From the NCBI GenBank assembly GCA_030789695.1, contig CM061132.1, forward strand, positions 159,012,817 through 159,076,816: a stretch of 64,000 nt of DNA, written 5' to 3'. The stretch comes from Scilla litardierei (taxonomy: Eukaryota; Streptophyta; Magnoliopsida; Asparagales; Asparagaceae). This document shows positions 21,743-33,105 of the stretch, piece by piece. The notes under the pieces are model-generated. The model did no database searches and was not told the DNA's origin. It saw nothing but the letters and a program-made list of their open reading frames with translations. Every line of letters starts with the position of its first letter. Positions within the stretch are counted from its first letter, which is position 1. Position numbers and translations under genes: made by a program.

Positions 21743-24539
21743 AAATCCCCCAAGCTTGCCTCTTACTCGTCCTCGAGGACGATAAGTAAAAGGCGAACCC
21801 GGTGGATTCGGAAAACGAAAAGGGCGAAAAATGAAGAAAAATGAAGAACGGAGAAAAATGAAAAACGGAATAAAAATAAAGAAGAAAGAAAGAAGCGAAG
21901 AGGTAAGCTGCTAGATCATTTCCTCAGGACGTGGGTTCTGCTTGCTCATATAGCATGCACTGAATGAAAAACACATGTCAAAGAATTTTATTTTGATATC
22001 ATAGTATAATGGTGCAAATAGAAATAGAAAACCCACGAACAACAATATAATCATGAAAAACGGAATAATTTTATAATTAACATCGTCTGAATCATTTAAA
22101 GCGGTATACAAATCACAGATCACACACTTTTCAATTGAATGCTTTCTATCAGGAGTATAAGAGTATCACACTATAGAATAGAGAGAATAGAAAAGTATGG
22201 ATTTCATGAAATGAGTGCTAGGCTTAGATTTCTGGATTTCGTAAAGCTAAAAATAATCTCACCGAGTATAGAATATTACTTAGCCTAGGTTGTCGTGCAA
22301 CGTCAAGTAGTCACTCTCTCACACATCAATGGATCCCCTCCCCCAAGCTTATCTATAAGTGTGGCGGCATAAAAAAAAATATTTACATCCCCATTTCTAT
22401 AAAGCTCCAAAGGCAATGAAAAGAGAAGAGAAAGAAAGAAAGTGAGATGGGATCTTTTATTGAGGATTTTTCCTCTTTTCTTTTTTTTTCTTTTTTTAAG
22501 CAATAGCATATATACACAGCGATCCCAACTCAAAGAGAGATAATGATATACATGAATATTTTCTCTCTCTTTTTTTTATTTTTTTTTGAATAAGAAATTT
22601 GAAGCTAGGAATTAATAACGGGGGAAATGCCATATAATAGAATCGCTAAGGGGAGATTCACCAATGATTTTACAAGTAGAGAAATGATGTTCAAGATTTG
22701 TGGAGAAAGAAATGAATATATCTCTCGGTTCACTCTATAAGACATGCACGACAACTTCAGCAGGGTAATCTAATCTACTCAGTTTCGATCACAAAAAAGC
22801 TAACTAATCCAGATTTATCATAGCTAACATCATTCAATCATCCTGAAGTGAAATGTACAATTCATGCATATAGAAGTGATATAGGAAAAGAAATCAGTAC
22901 TCCAGACATAGGCATTCAATGCGTGAATCTTGGTGTGTTTTCTGTGATAGCATACATATGAATAGTCAGACTCAGCTAATAAAAAAATTTCATCCATTTT
23001 CATGTGGAAAAAGTGTGGGTTACTATCTCTAGATGCAAGGCAAGTCATAGCATATGATATCAGAAATAAAATCTAAGACATGACAAATAAAGCATGCATA
23101 TAGAATTGGCTAACTCCACGTCATCATCATCACAGAAGAGTCATCTCTAGCATGAGATGAAAAAGAAAGAAATAAAGATAAAGGGAAAATAGAACTATTT
23201 ACAATGCGGCACACAGAAAAATAAGAAAAACGTGATGCATGGCAAAATAAAAGAAAAATGATGAAAATAAGTGCAAAAGCGAAAAATGGCGTGAAAAACT
23301 AAAAATAAAGGTGGCAAATCAAAAAAGAACGTGAGAACTCACTCCCCCCAAGCTAAATGGCACAGTGTCCTCAATGTGCAAAGTGGGGCACACCGAGAGA
23401 CAAGTAAAGTGAGGGGCAAGTGAGGATGCATGCATGATGAAAAAAAATGAAAATAAAAAGAAAAATAAAGAAATGAAAATATGATGCGGACATGATGCAT
23501 GCACAGATAGGAGTGATACAGATATATAGATGTGTCACCAAATACTCTCCCTCTCTCCCAGAAAAGATATATAAATATATGGTCGACATGAGAATCCCAA
23601 AATAAGTGAGGGGAGGGGGGTGGACAAAAATGCGACAGGACCCAGCAGAAACGGGCAGCACAACGGCAGGAATAATCGATGGCATCAAGGGTGCCTAAGA
23701 AGGTGGTGCTGTGCCGTCTCCGTCCTGAGGCGGAAGTGGTGGTGGTGGCTGGACAGGCCGCTGAGCGGGTGTGGGTGTGGAAGTGGTAGCAGGCTGAGTG
23801 TGTGTGGAAGTGTGGGTGGGAACCTGCTGGGTGGGTGGTGGTACGCGGGGGAAGGTGGAGGAGAGTCCTCCAACTCGTGGGAGGGGCCGGCATCATCCGA
23901 CCGCTTCCGCTTGGCGGAAGCTCTCTTCGACCGCGGCCGTGTCCGGGGCGGCATATCGGCCCCGAGCGCGCGCCGAAAAGTGTAAAAAGTGCGGCGTGTG
24001 CAAAAGAATGGAAGGAGTATACCCAGACACGCCGCGAGTGCAAGATAATGGGAGCGTGCGAAGTCAGCGCCTCCGCGAAGCCCAAATCAGTCCGTAGAAG
24101 CTCCCCTGAGCTCCCCTAAGCTCCCAAAAACAACCTGCGCATGAAATGACGATATCAGCAGGTAATATTCAAAACGTATGGAGCATTAGGGGTATAATAG
24201 ATAGATATAGAAATTGATTAGGGTTTGGGGTTCGTTTAATACATGGATCCTCAAAAAACATACAAAAAGAGGAGAAATAGGGCGAATCAGGCGATACCGG
24301 AGGTGGTCGGAGCGGCGGCCGCCGCCGGCGACTCGGGCGAGGCGCGGCGGCGACTCGGGCGAGGCGCGGCGGTGCTCGGCCGGCGGTGGCTGGCCGAGCG
24401 GCGGCGCGGCGGTGGTCGACCGGGCGAGTGAGGGCGCGAGCGATCAAGGGTCGGGCGAGGGAGCTGAGGGGTCGGGCGAATTTGGGATTTTGCGTTTCGA
24501 AAAACGTGCCCCCCCTCGGCCTCTTATATAATGAAAGTT
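21743..24539 (-). other. Athila 3' internal region without a supported gene
   Basis: Contains the polypurine tract next to the 3' LTR (21743-21760). A minus-strand GAGGACA...TTAGCTTGGGGGGAGTGAG segment at about 23335-23380 resembles the G-rich motif repeated before the 3' end of Athila elements. Long A/T and GA/CT-rich runs lie at 22400-22600. The minus frame 23954-23685 begins MPPRTRPRSKRASAKRKR, a basic start like some Athila downstream frames, then degenerates into His/Pro/Ser low complexity. The longer frame 24085-23339 overlaps it and looks accidental. No env-like membrane protein is convincing. Confidence 0.45.
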
Positions 24540-24845
24540 ACGACTCGGCCGAGTGACTAGGTCACTCGGCCGAGTTGGATGAAATGAAATACCCTCCTCG
24601 CTTACGCTACGGCCGAGTGGAGTAAGTCCATTCGGCCGAGTGGCTCAAGCTACTCGGCAAGACTCGCCCTAGGAGCGTATCCGTTTTACTCGGCCGAGTG
24701 AAAATATATACTCGGCCGAGTAGCATTTATACTGAAATCAGGAAAATAAACAGAGAGTTGGGTACAGCAGACTTCCCTCGTTCGTGAGCGGCTCGGCCGG
24801 ACGAACTTGTGTACTCGGCCGAGTGACTAGTATACTCGGCCGAGT
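24540..24845. repeat. Second CTCGGCCGAG cluster inside Athila, outside the LTRs
   Basis: About nine copies of the same palindrome, for example ACTCGGCCGAGTG at 24543, 24813 and 24834. This internal stretch is not LTR sequence. Some copies are reduced to one half-site. Confidence 0.85.
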
Positions 24846-25175
24846 GAGCCTTCTGTTCTGCTGTTTGTCTTCGTTTGGGCTCTAAACTCCGTCTTTCTTC
24901 CTCCAGTCGATTTCATCTTACTCCTAAGCATCGAGCGTCTTCCTGGGGCGCTCCTCGTCGTCTCGTTCATCCTCCTCATGATGGATTTACCTATCTCCTC
25001 TCCTATCAAGAAAAATAGGACCCGTTATCACAAAATTTTTGGGCGAGCGACTCAAAATACTAAAAATTTCTAAAACAAAAATAAAGGAAAAGTAAAAATA
25101 AAGCAATAACCGTTGGGTTGCCTCCCGACAAGCGCTCGTTTAAGGTCGTGAGCTCGAACCCCTATGATTTTTCAA
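24846..25175. other. Spacer downstream of Athila pol
   Basis: No gene seen. AT-rich 3' flank of the pol frame, with short minus-strand frames only. Confidence 0.4.
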
Positions 25176-28100
25176 TTAATGCAGGATGTTTGGTGCATAT
25201 GAGATGCACCCATCAAACTTTCCGGGGAGAACGCTTGGATTCGGAAGTTGCGGTGGCGTGTTCTCCCGCGGTGGTCTCTCGTCTCGAATTGTGTTTGGGG
25301 GAGGCTCCCCCAAGCTAGCGTTTGCTCCGGTCAACGGCTTCACCGGTGACGCCGATTTTCGTAGCGGCGGAGCTTTCTTCGGAGACTTTTGTTTCGAGAG
25401 CTTGCAGAGCTCTAGAATCCTTGCGACATCAGCATCGCCTTCATCATTTTCAGCGGAGAGGTCGGGGGAATCGTCTATCTTCTCATCTTGGCCTAAATCC
25501 GGGCCTTCATCAAAATCCTCATCGAAAAGAGCGCCAATCGAGTGGGGGATCGCCTCCTCAATTACCTCATCAAGGAGGTATGAAAGATCATCCGGCCGTC
25601 CCTTAAGCAAATATATTCTATTGGTTTCGCCCGTCGGGACTCCCTCGGAATAGTGTTTAAGCCTCTGACCATTTACTTTGAATGTGGAACCGTCCTTGCT
25701 TTCCAACTCGAAAGCTCCTCCCGGTTGTATGTGCTTGATGGTGAAAGGTCCGGACCAACGTGACCTCAACTTACCGGGAAATAGTCAGAGCCGGGAATTA
25801 TAGAGCAAGACCTTGTCTCCTACTTTGAAGTCCGTGACGGTTATGCGGGCATCGTGGAGAATCTTGGTCCTTTCTTTGTAAATTCTTGAGCTTTCATAGG
25901 CGTCTCTTCTTATCTCATCAAGCTCGTTGATGTCCAAGAGTCGCCTCACCGCCGCACTCTTGTAATCGTAATTAAAGGTTTTGATGGCCCAATATGCGCG
26001 GTGCTCCAACTCTACCGGTAAGTGGCAAGCTTTCCCATAAACGAGTCGGAACGGTGTGGTGCCTATGGGAGTGCGAAAGGCCGTGCGATATGCCCATAGA
26101 GCATCGTTTAGCTTCATTGACCAATCCTTTCTAGATCGATCCACCGTCTTTTCGAGAATTTGCTTAATTTCTCTATTTGAGACTTCCACTTGGCCGCTTG
26201 TCTGGGGGTGATATGCCATGCCGACTCTATGATTTACCCCGTACTTCTTTAGCATGGCTTCAAACTTGTTCTCTATGAAGTGGCTCCCCCTATCACTTAT
26301 CAAGGTACGAGGCACTCCGAAGCGCGGGAAGATGTTTTGCTTGAAGAACTTGGAGACGACCCTTGCATCATTAGTAGGGGTGGCGATTGCTTCCACCCCG
26401 ACGGCCAATAGGATGTATTTGTTGCCATTGCTCGACGGAAATGGTCCCATGAAGTCTACTCCCCAACAATCAAAAAGCTCAATTTCTTGGATGGGCCTCA
26501 TTGGCATCTCATTGCGCTTGGAGATATTCCCGGTCCGTTGGCATCTACCGCACCCCTTTACAAAGTCGTGGGTGTCTTTAAACATTTTCGGCCAAAAGAA
26601 CCCGCTCTGCAAAATCTTAGCGGTAGTTTTAGAGGCGGCATGATGTCCTCCGCATGGTAGACCGTGGCAATGCAAAATGATGGATGTCGCCTCCTCTTTA
26701 GAAACACACCTCCGAATGACGCCATCCTTGCATATCTTGAAAAGGTATGGATCTTCCCAAAAATAACTACGGACCTCATGCAGAAATCTCCTCTTTTGAT
26801 GCGTGGGCATCCCATGCGGTTTAATTCCGCAAGCCAAGTAGTTGACGAAGTCCGCGTACCAAGGTACTTCACCGGTCCTTATGGCATATAGCCTCTCATC
26901 CACAAATGTGTCGTCGATAGGCAAACTCTCATCCTCCTTGTCACGAATGAGCCTAGATAAATGATCCGCCACGACATTGTCCGTACCCTTCTTATCTCTG
27001 ATCTCTAAGTCGAATTCTTGCAACAAGAGTATCCACCTAATCAACCGAGGTTTGGCCTCCTTCTTGTTTAAAAGATACTTCAATGCCGCATGGTCGGTGT
27101 GGACAATCACCTTGGAACCGAGGAGGTAGGAGCGAAACTTCTCTATGGAATAGACGACCGCTAGAAGCTCCTTTTCGGTAGTTGTGTAGTTTTTCTGCGC
27201 GTCATCCAATGTCTTGCTCGCATAGTATATCGCATGAAGCTTCTTATCTTTTCTTTGTCCCAACACCGCTCCAATGGCTTGGTCGCTAGCATCACACATT
27301 AGCTCAAAAGGAAGGCTCCAATCCGGTGGTTGTATGATGGGTGCGGAGACTAGTGCTTCCTTCAAGGTGTTGAAGGCTTGCAAGCATTCTCCTGAAAAAA
27401 TAAAAGGAATATCTTTAGCGAGCAAGGAGGTAAGCGGTCGGGCAATCGAGGCGAAATCCTTGATGAAACGGCGGTAAAACCCCGCGTGACCAAGAAAGCC
27501 TCTAATGCCCTTGACATTAATAGGAGGAGGAAGTTTCTCGATTACCTCAATCTTTGCTTTATCTACCTCAATTCCTCTCGAAGAGACAAGATGTCTGAGA
27601 ACTATACCTTCTGTGACCATGAAGTGACACTTCTCCCAATTGAGAGTGAGATTTTTTTGTTGGCACCTTTTTAGGACTTTAGTAAGATTTTCCAAGCAAG
27701 AGTCAAACTCACTTCCATAAACCGAGAAATCATCCATAAAAACTTCCATAATATTTTCAATGTAATCGGAAAATATGGATGTCATACACCTCTGAAAGGT
27801 GACGGGAGCATTACAAAGGCCAAACGGCATCCTACGGTAAGCATAGGTGCCATAGGGACAAGTGAAAGTTGTCTTCTCTTGGTCATCTTCATGCAAAGGG
27901 ATTTGGAAGAATCCCGAATACCCATCTAGATAGCAAAAGTATTTATGTTTTGCAATGCGTTCAAGCATTTGATCGATGAAGGGCAATGGGTAATGGTCCT
28001 TTCGGGTGGCTTTATTGAGTTTCCTATAGTCGATGCACATTCGCCATCCCGTGACGGTGCGTGTAGATATGGGCTCACCTTTTTCATTTTTTATGACAGT

Positions 28101-29174
28101 CATCCCCCCTTTCTTGGGGACGACGTGAACGGGGCTAACCCACCTACTGTCCGAGATAGGATAAATTATATCGGCTTCTAGCAACTTTAGGATTTCCTTT
28201 TTAACCACCTCCTTCATATTAGGGTTTAACCGCCTTTGAGGCTCTATGGAGGTGGCGTCAGTATCCTCCAAATGGATCCTATGCGTGCAAAGCCTAGGGC
28301 TTATCCCTTTTAGATCGGAGATAGTGTACCCAAGTACATCTTTGTGGCTCCTAAGAACGTCTAGGAGTTTCTCAAGTTGGTCCGGCGTGAGGTGGGAGTT
28401 TACTATCACCGGGAAATTTAATTTGTTACCCAAAAAGGCGTACCTTAGATTCGGAGGTAATTGTTTAAGTTCTACCTGAAGAGGCGCCGCTCCCTCTACT
28501 TCATCAGCTCGCATGAGTTTGGTTTCTTCCTTGTCAGCCGGGTCTAGCTCGTGCTCAGGTGGTGCGCTCTCTTGTGAAGAGTCAGACTCACTGCTTAGTG
28601 AGGACAATGCATCGAAATAGGCACGCTCCGATTCTGTGCTAGCGTCATCAGAGCTTTCACTCAGCTCCGGTTCGTTCCTGGAATCAAGAAACGCATCAGA
28701 CGACTCGTAGAAGCAAGGGTGAGTGTCATGGGGTGTAACTCCCTGAACGATGGCTTGCTCTGAAGATCCTCCCGGAGTATAGTGATCCTCGACACTTGTC
28801 CTACCATCTTCGAAATATAGCTTGTCGTCCATCACATCAACTCTGACGTTGCCTCCGATAGTCCCTTCCGGGGAGACTTGGTCCATCACAAAACTAGCAA
28901 ACAGTTGCTCGTCAGGGTCCTTGACGTCGATAGCAAAAGCTCCGGTAGCGTGGACCTCATCGACAAGCTCCTTAAGGAGGTCTGTGAAGGATTCATAGTC
29001 TTCCTGACTGAGTTCTATTGTTGACATTGCATCCTCCATTCTTCCTGTAAAGACCTTATGCAAAATACAGGGAGAATATGCAAATAGAAGAAAGTAAAGA
29101 AAGAGAGAAAGAAGAAGTAACCGGGTGGTCGATGACGAACACCGTCGAAATGCTCTCCCCGGTAACGGCGCCAA
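25176..29174 (-). pseudogene. Athila pol (RT, RNase H, integrase) with one nonsense codon, gag and protease missing
   Basis: One frame of 1,129 codons (29174-25785) plus 197 in the same frame after a TGA at 25785-25787. Reading from the likely ATG at 29039, about 200 acidic residues precede the RT. RT has the FMDDFSVYG catalytic block near 27721-27745. RNase H has [14 protein letters not shown] and [11 protein letters not shown]. Integrase has the zinc-binding H/C motif ending CGRCQR, then DFMGPF, SDRGSHF and a downstream Glu. The first integrase strands appear about six residues short of the usual family length. The TGA falls in a conserved position just after the integrase core and fits CGA to TGA decay. 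Gag and protease domains are absent, so the element could not move alone. Confidence 0.88.
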
Positions 29175-29178
29175 AAAC
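29159..29178 (-). other. Primer-binding site of Athila
   Basis: On the minus strand, TTGGCGCCGTTACCGGGGA follows the LTR end GGAGCGATCA. It fixes the true 3' end of the 5' LTR at 29180 and so reveals the truncation of the other LTR. Confidence 0.85.
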
Positions 29179-29539
29179 TTGATCGCTCCGGGACGTAACC
29201 CTAAAGAACGGTTGTAGTTTTACCGCAAGTGCACGGTGTAGCAGCGAGCGGGTTATCGAACACAGGGAGGACGAATGACCGTGCTTGTTCCGATCAACCT
29301 GGCTATTTAAGAAGAGAGAAATTTGCCTTTGGCGATCCTGTCACAATCGTCAGACAAAGTACGGAAATAACAAATCAAATAAAGAACGTCTAGGGAATGG
29401 GGAATTCCCGCTACTTACCATATTTCGTAAAAGCGGTTCATCGGCATCAAAATCGCTAGAATAAGATTTTAGATGAACTAGTTGCAACTGAATGTAGAAC
29501 CAAGCTCACGCTCTCGCGCTGTTGCCGGCCTATAGCTAT

Positions 29540-29842
29540 CCTAGGTTCGGGCCTAATCTCTTGCAAACCCTAGCCTAGGGAAGCTAGCATTAGGATCAAC
29601 ATCATCGTTCAATCGCGCACTGAGCCCAATCTCTTGCAAACTCAGCTCACGACCTAGATTGGGATAGTTCCTACCCGTCCAATCACTTGCAAACGGGTAT
29701 TGGCACGGAATTGGAACCGGAAACCCTAGTATCGGTCCAATCTCTTGCAAACCGATACTACGGAAATTCGATTCCAACCCAATTCGGATTTCTAGGGTTT
29801 CCTATCGAATTGGGATCCAATCTCTTGCAAATCCCAATCGAT
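29540..29842 (-). other. Five hairpins with a constant loop, Athila 5' LTR
   Basis: Second copy of the array at a constant offset of 9,259 bases from the first. Differences from the 3' LTR are informative. In hairpin two CCGAG/CTCGG has become CTGAG/CTCAG (29620-29624 and 29641-29645), so both sides changed and pairing is kept. In hairpin three the loop reads CCAATCACTTGCAA, with TTGCAA intact. Stems three, four and five are unchanged. Confidence 0.85.
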
Positions 29843-30231
29843 GTGAATTCCTAGCCATCCGTAGTAAATTGATCCCAATCTAATCCCTAGTAGCAATTCT
29901 AGCAAAATTCCTACCAATTCATCACAATTATGAAATAGGGCTTGTAGGGTTCATCCCCACGCCCCAAGACGTGGCGACTACTCACAATTCATAGCAAGAT
30001 CACAAAAATAATCAATGAAATAAGCAATAGAATTCATCACAATATTGAGATATGCAATAAAAATAGAATTTTTAGAGAAGAGAAAAGCAAACCAATGGAG
30101 TTCTTCAAATAATTCGACAAAAATCCAATTTTGTCTCCTCTCCAATCACAAGAATAAAACTAAAAAGCTAATCTAAAAAAACTGCAAAATATCTAAGCGA
30201 GAGGCTCCCTAAACTAGGGTAAAAACAGGGG

Positions 30232-30239
30232 TTAAATAG
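30232..30239 (-). promoter_or_regulatory. Candidate LTR TATA box of Athila
   Basis: CTATTTAA on the minus strand. It is the best-placed AT-rich core between the palindrome cluster and the hairpin array, and is present in both LTRs. Confidence 0.4.
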
Positions 30240-30319
30240 CCCCCAAAATCGTCCAAAAACTGTGACCAAAATACCCATGCGCAGCCTGTTTTCCGCAATT
30301 TTCGCTACAGGCAGCGCGT

Positions 30320-30705
30320 CGCACTCGGCCGAGTGACAAAAGTCGCTCGGCCGAGTGAAAACCCTGTAATTTTCCAGTAAGTATCGATCTTCAGGGGTCT
30401 TCACTTCGGGGGCGGCTCGGCCGAGTGAGTTGTCGTCACTCGGCCGATGGCTTCATGGTACTCGGGCGGACGGGATTATCCACTCGGCCGAGTGGGTCTT
30501 CTGAAGCTCAGGCAGCTGAAAAACAGTAACTTGGAGATTTTTGAAGGGCTTCGTCTGGGCGCCACTCAGGCGGACGGGGTCTCGTCACTCGGCCGATGTG
30601 GTCTCCGTCGCTTGGCCGAGTGCACGTATGAATCGTGTCTGATCTGGTCGGCCGAGCGGTATCTCGCTGGTCGGCCGAGTGACTCCTTCACTCGGCCGAG
30701 TGGGA
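30320..30705. repeat. CTCGGCCGAG palindrome cluster, Athila 5' LTR U3
   Basis: About ten copies matching those in the 3' LTR. A five-base indel and several substitutions, some destroying and some restoring a half-site, separate the two LTR clusters. Confidence 0.88.
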
Positions 30706-30997
30706 CACAAAACATGCCCAAACTGCTTGTTTTGGCCTCCTCGTCGCTCCTGCGACGTCCGTTCTTCTTCCGCTCCTCTCCAACAGTAAAATACCCCTCG
30801 GGGAGGTCGTCGGTGACCGTCTGGAGTAAGCGCATCTCGAGATCACTCCAAATCGCGCCAAATCACCTGAAATGCGACAAAAACAACAAATCGTGAAAAG
30901 CATCGCAATATCGTCGATATATCGTGAAAAACATGATTTGGGCGATCTAAATGGCATGCAAACATGCGGTAAAAAAGTGTAAAATAAGGAGTGATCA

Positions 30998-31411
30998 TCT
31001 GTGCGTGACCGCGGTGATGCATGGCATTCAGGTATGTTCTGTAAGGTGGGCGACATTTATCAGCGGGTTTTATTAAACACCCTAAATGGGTTCACTTTTC
31101 TCTCTTTCCTTACTCAGATCCTCAACTTGATGATTGGGATGATGAGGCACGTGCCAGCCATCCACAAGGCAGAGGGCGCCATGGCTAGGTTGGTCGCCGA
31201 GCTCGCTGCTTTTCGTAATAGCGCTGGTGAGGACCTTGCGAAGGAGAGGGAGAGGGGCGACCGAAACGAGGCGGAGGTAGGGCGCCTGAAGACGGTCGTG
31301 TCCGATCATGAGCGAAAGGCGGCCGAGGCTGGAGAGAGAGCAAAGGAGCTGGAGGAGGCCCTTAGGAGGGAGGAGGCTCGTGCGGAGGATCTAGCGGGGC
31401 GTGCCATTTGT
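30998..31411 (+). pseudogene. Remnant of aORF-A in element 2
   Basis: Matches element 1 positions 11905-11495 (reversed): the end of exon 2, the second intron (GTATGT...CTCAG) and the first part of the exon 3 coiled coil with its GERAKELEEALRREEARAED stretch. The left side is cut by the Athila, and the right side by a deletion ending at the shared word GGCGTGCCA near 31408, which joins it to the pre-array spacer. An accidental 287-codon frame runs across the junction. Confidence 0.85.
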
Positions 31412-31695
31412 CAGTGGCGTTCGTCCCGAGTGTCCTTTTGGGTTGGACAGGTCATTTCGGGCGTCGGCTTTATGGGGGCCAGGCGTTACGCCTCAGGGAT
31501 GGCTCCGCGTTGGGGTTGCCTTGATTTGCGGACCCTGATTCGTTTCCTGAGGTTTGAGGAGAGGGGCGACAGGCCCTTTCTGGGGAGGGAGGGTATTGGT
31601 CCGTCGGGAATCCCGCCCCAGGAGCTCCGGTTTGGGAGGCCAGGCTCGATGGGCTTGCCCCGGAGGTCTTCTTTGGGGGGAGCGAGTACGCAGCT
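31412..31695 (-). other. Spacer between aORF-A remnant and 212-bp array, element 2
   Basis: Matches element 1 positions 9690-9905 (reversed). No gene seen. Confidence 0.6.
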
Positions 31696-33035
31696 CGGCC
31701 CGTGTCCCTCTCCGGTTTGGGTGGCGAGGATTGGTCCTGCCCCGGAGTCTTTGAGAGGGCGGGTATTGGGCCGTCACCTCCCCGCAGCCTCTATAGTCGG
31801 ACGGGTATTGGGCCGTCGCCTACCCCGCATATGGCGCTCCGGTTTGGGTGGCCAAGCTCAGTGAACTTGCCCCGGAGGTCTTCTTGGGGAGGAGCGAGTA
31901 CGCAGCTCGGCCCGTGCCCCTCTCCGGTTTGGGTGGCGAGGATTGGTCCTGCCCCGGAGTCTTTGAGAGGGCGGGTATTGGGCCGTCGCCTCCCCGCAGC
32001 CTCTATAGTCGGACGGGTATTGGGCCGTCGCCTACCCCGCATATGGCGCTCCGGTTTGGGTGGCCAAGCTCAGTGAACTTGCCCCGGAGGTCTTCTTGGG
32101 GGGGAGCGAGTACGCAGCTCGGCCCGTGCCCCTCTCCGGTTTGGGTGGCGAGGATTGGTCCTGCCCCGGAGTCTTTGAGAGGACGGGTATTGGGCCGTCG
32201 CCTCCCCGCAGCCTCTATAGTCGGACGGGTATTGGGCAGTCGCCTACCCCGCATATGGCGCTCCGGTTTGGGTGGCCAAGCTCAGTGAACTTGCCCCGGA
32301 GGTCTTCTTGGGGGGGGAGCGAGTGCGCAGCTCGGCCCGTGCCCCTCTCCGGTTTGGGTGGCGAGGATTGGTCCTGCCCCGGAGTCTTTAAGAGGGTGGG
32401 TATTGGGCCGTCGCCTCCCTGCAGCCTCTATAGTCGGACGGGTATTGGGCCGTCGCCTACCCCGCATATGGCGCTCCGGTTTGGGTGGCCAAGCTCAGTG
32501 AACTTGCCCTGGAGGTCTTCTTGGGGGGGAGCGAGTACGCAGCTCGGTCCGTGCCCCTCTCCGGTTTGGGTGGCGAGGATTGGTCCTGCCCCGGAGTCTT
32601 TGAGAGGGCGGGTATTGGGTCGTCGCCTCCCCGCAGCCTCTATAGTCGGACGGGTATTGGGCCGTCGCCTACCCCGCATATGGCGCTCCGGTTTGGGTGG
32701 CCAAGCTCAGTGAACTTGCCCCAGAGGTCTTCTTGGGGGGGAGCGAGTACGCAGCTCGGCCTGTGCCCCTCTCCGGTTTGGGTGGCGAGGATTGGTCCTG
32801 CCCCGGAGTCTTTGAGAGGGCGGGTATTGGGCCGTCGCCTCCCCGCAGCCTCTATAGTCGGACGGGTATTGGGCCGTCGCCTACCCCGCATATGGCGCTC
32901 CAGTTTGGGTGGCCAAGCTCAGTGAACTTGCCCCGGAGGTCTTCTTGGGGGGAAGCGAGTGCGCAGCTCGGCCCGTGCCCCTCTCCGGTTTGGGTGGCGA
33001 GGACTGGTCCTGCCCCGGAGTCTTTGAGAGGGTTG
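31696..33035 (-). repeat. 212-bp tandem array of element 2, about six units
   Basis: Same unit as the element 1 array, in reverse. Fewer copies than in element 1 (about 8.6), so the array has changed length since the two copies shared an ancestor. Frames of up to 217 codons are open across it but shift between units. Confidence 0.92.
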
Positions 33036-33105
33036 AACTGAAATTTTCATGCAGAAGAAGCGAATTTCGAGGATAAGAAACGGAACAAGATATTTCATTC
33101 ATGAC

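Larger units (their letters stand above)
20261..30997 (-). mobile_element. Athila-type Ty3 retrotransposon nested in element 2
   Basis: The 5' LTR is 29180-30997 (1,818 bp, starting TGATCACTCC and ending GGAGCGATCA on the minus strand). The 3' LTR is 20261-21742 and lacks about 340 bp of its end. The primer-binding site TTGGCGCCGTTACCGGGGA (minus strand, about 29159-29177) and the pol sequence are Athila-like. Gag and protease are missing: the open frame passes within about 200 codons from the leader to the region just before RT. A 3' G-rich tract, read as GCTTGGGGGATTT before the 3' LTR, is the polypurine tract. The shared 1,480 bp of LTR differ by 27 substitutions and two indels (1.8%). No clean target duplication survives. 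Confidence 0.9.
29180..30997 (-). repeat. Athila 5' LTR, complete
   Basis: 1,818 bp with 10-base inverted ends TGATCACTCC/GGAGCGATCA (one mismatch). A minus-strand CTATTTAA at 30232-30239 is the best TATA candidate. The hairpin array (29540-29842) would then lie about 370-670 bases into the transcript leader. The right flank TCTGTGCG is aORF-A sequence of element 2. Confidence 0.88.

Noticed and set aside
23339..24085. 248-codon minus frame as an Athila env-like protein
   Set aside because: The composition follows GA/CT-rich DNA, the hydrophobic stretches are Phe/Ser/His repeats, and no signal peptide or conserved Athila block is visible.
30996..31000. CATCT as the target duplication of the Athila insertion (also at 20256-20260)
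   Set aside because: It requires the LTR to end inside its conserved GATCA terminus. The primer-binding site shows the left LTR to be truncated by 340 bp, so the left flank is a deletion junction and the match is chance or microhomology.
31001..31864. 287-codon open frame joining aORF-A coiled coil to the tandem array
   Set aside because: It crosses the deletion junction at 31408 and reads unspliced intron sequence, so it is an accidental fusion.
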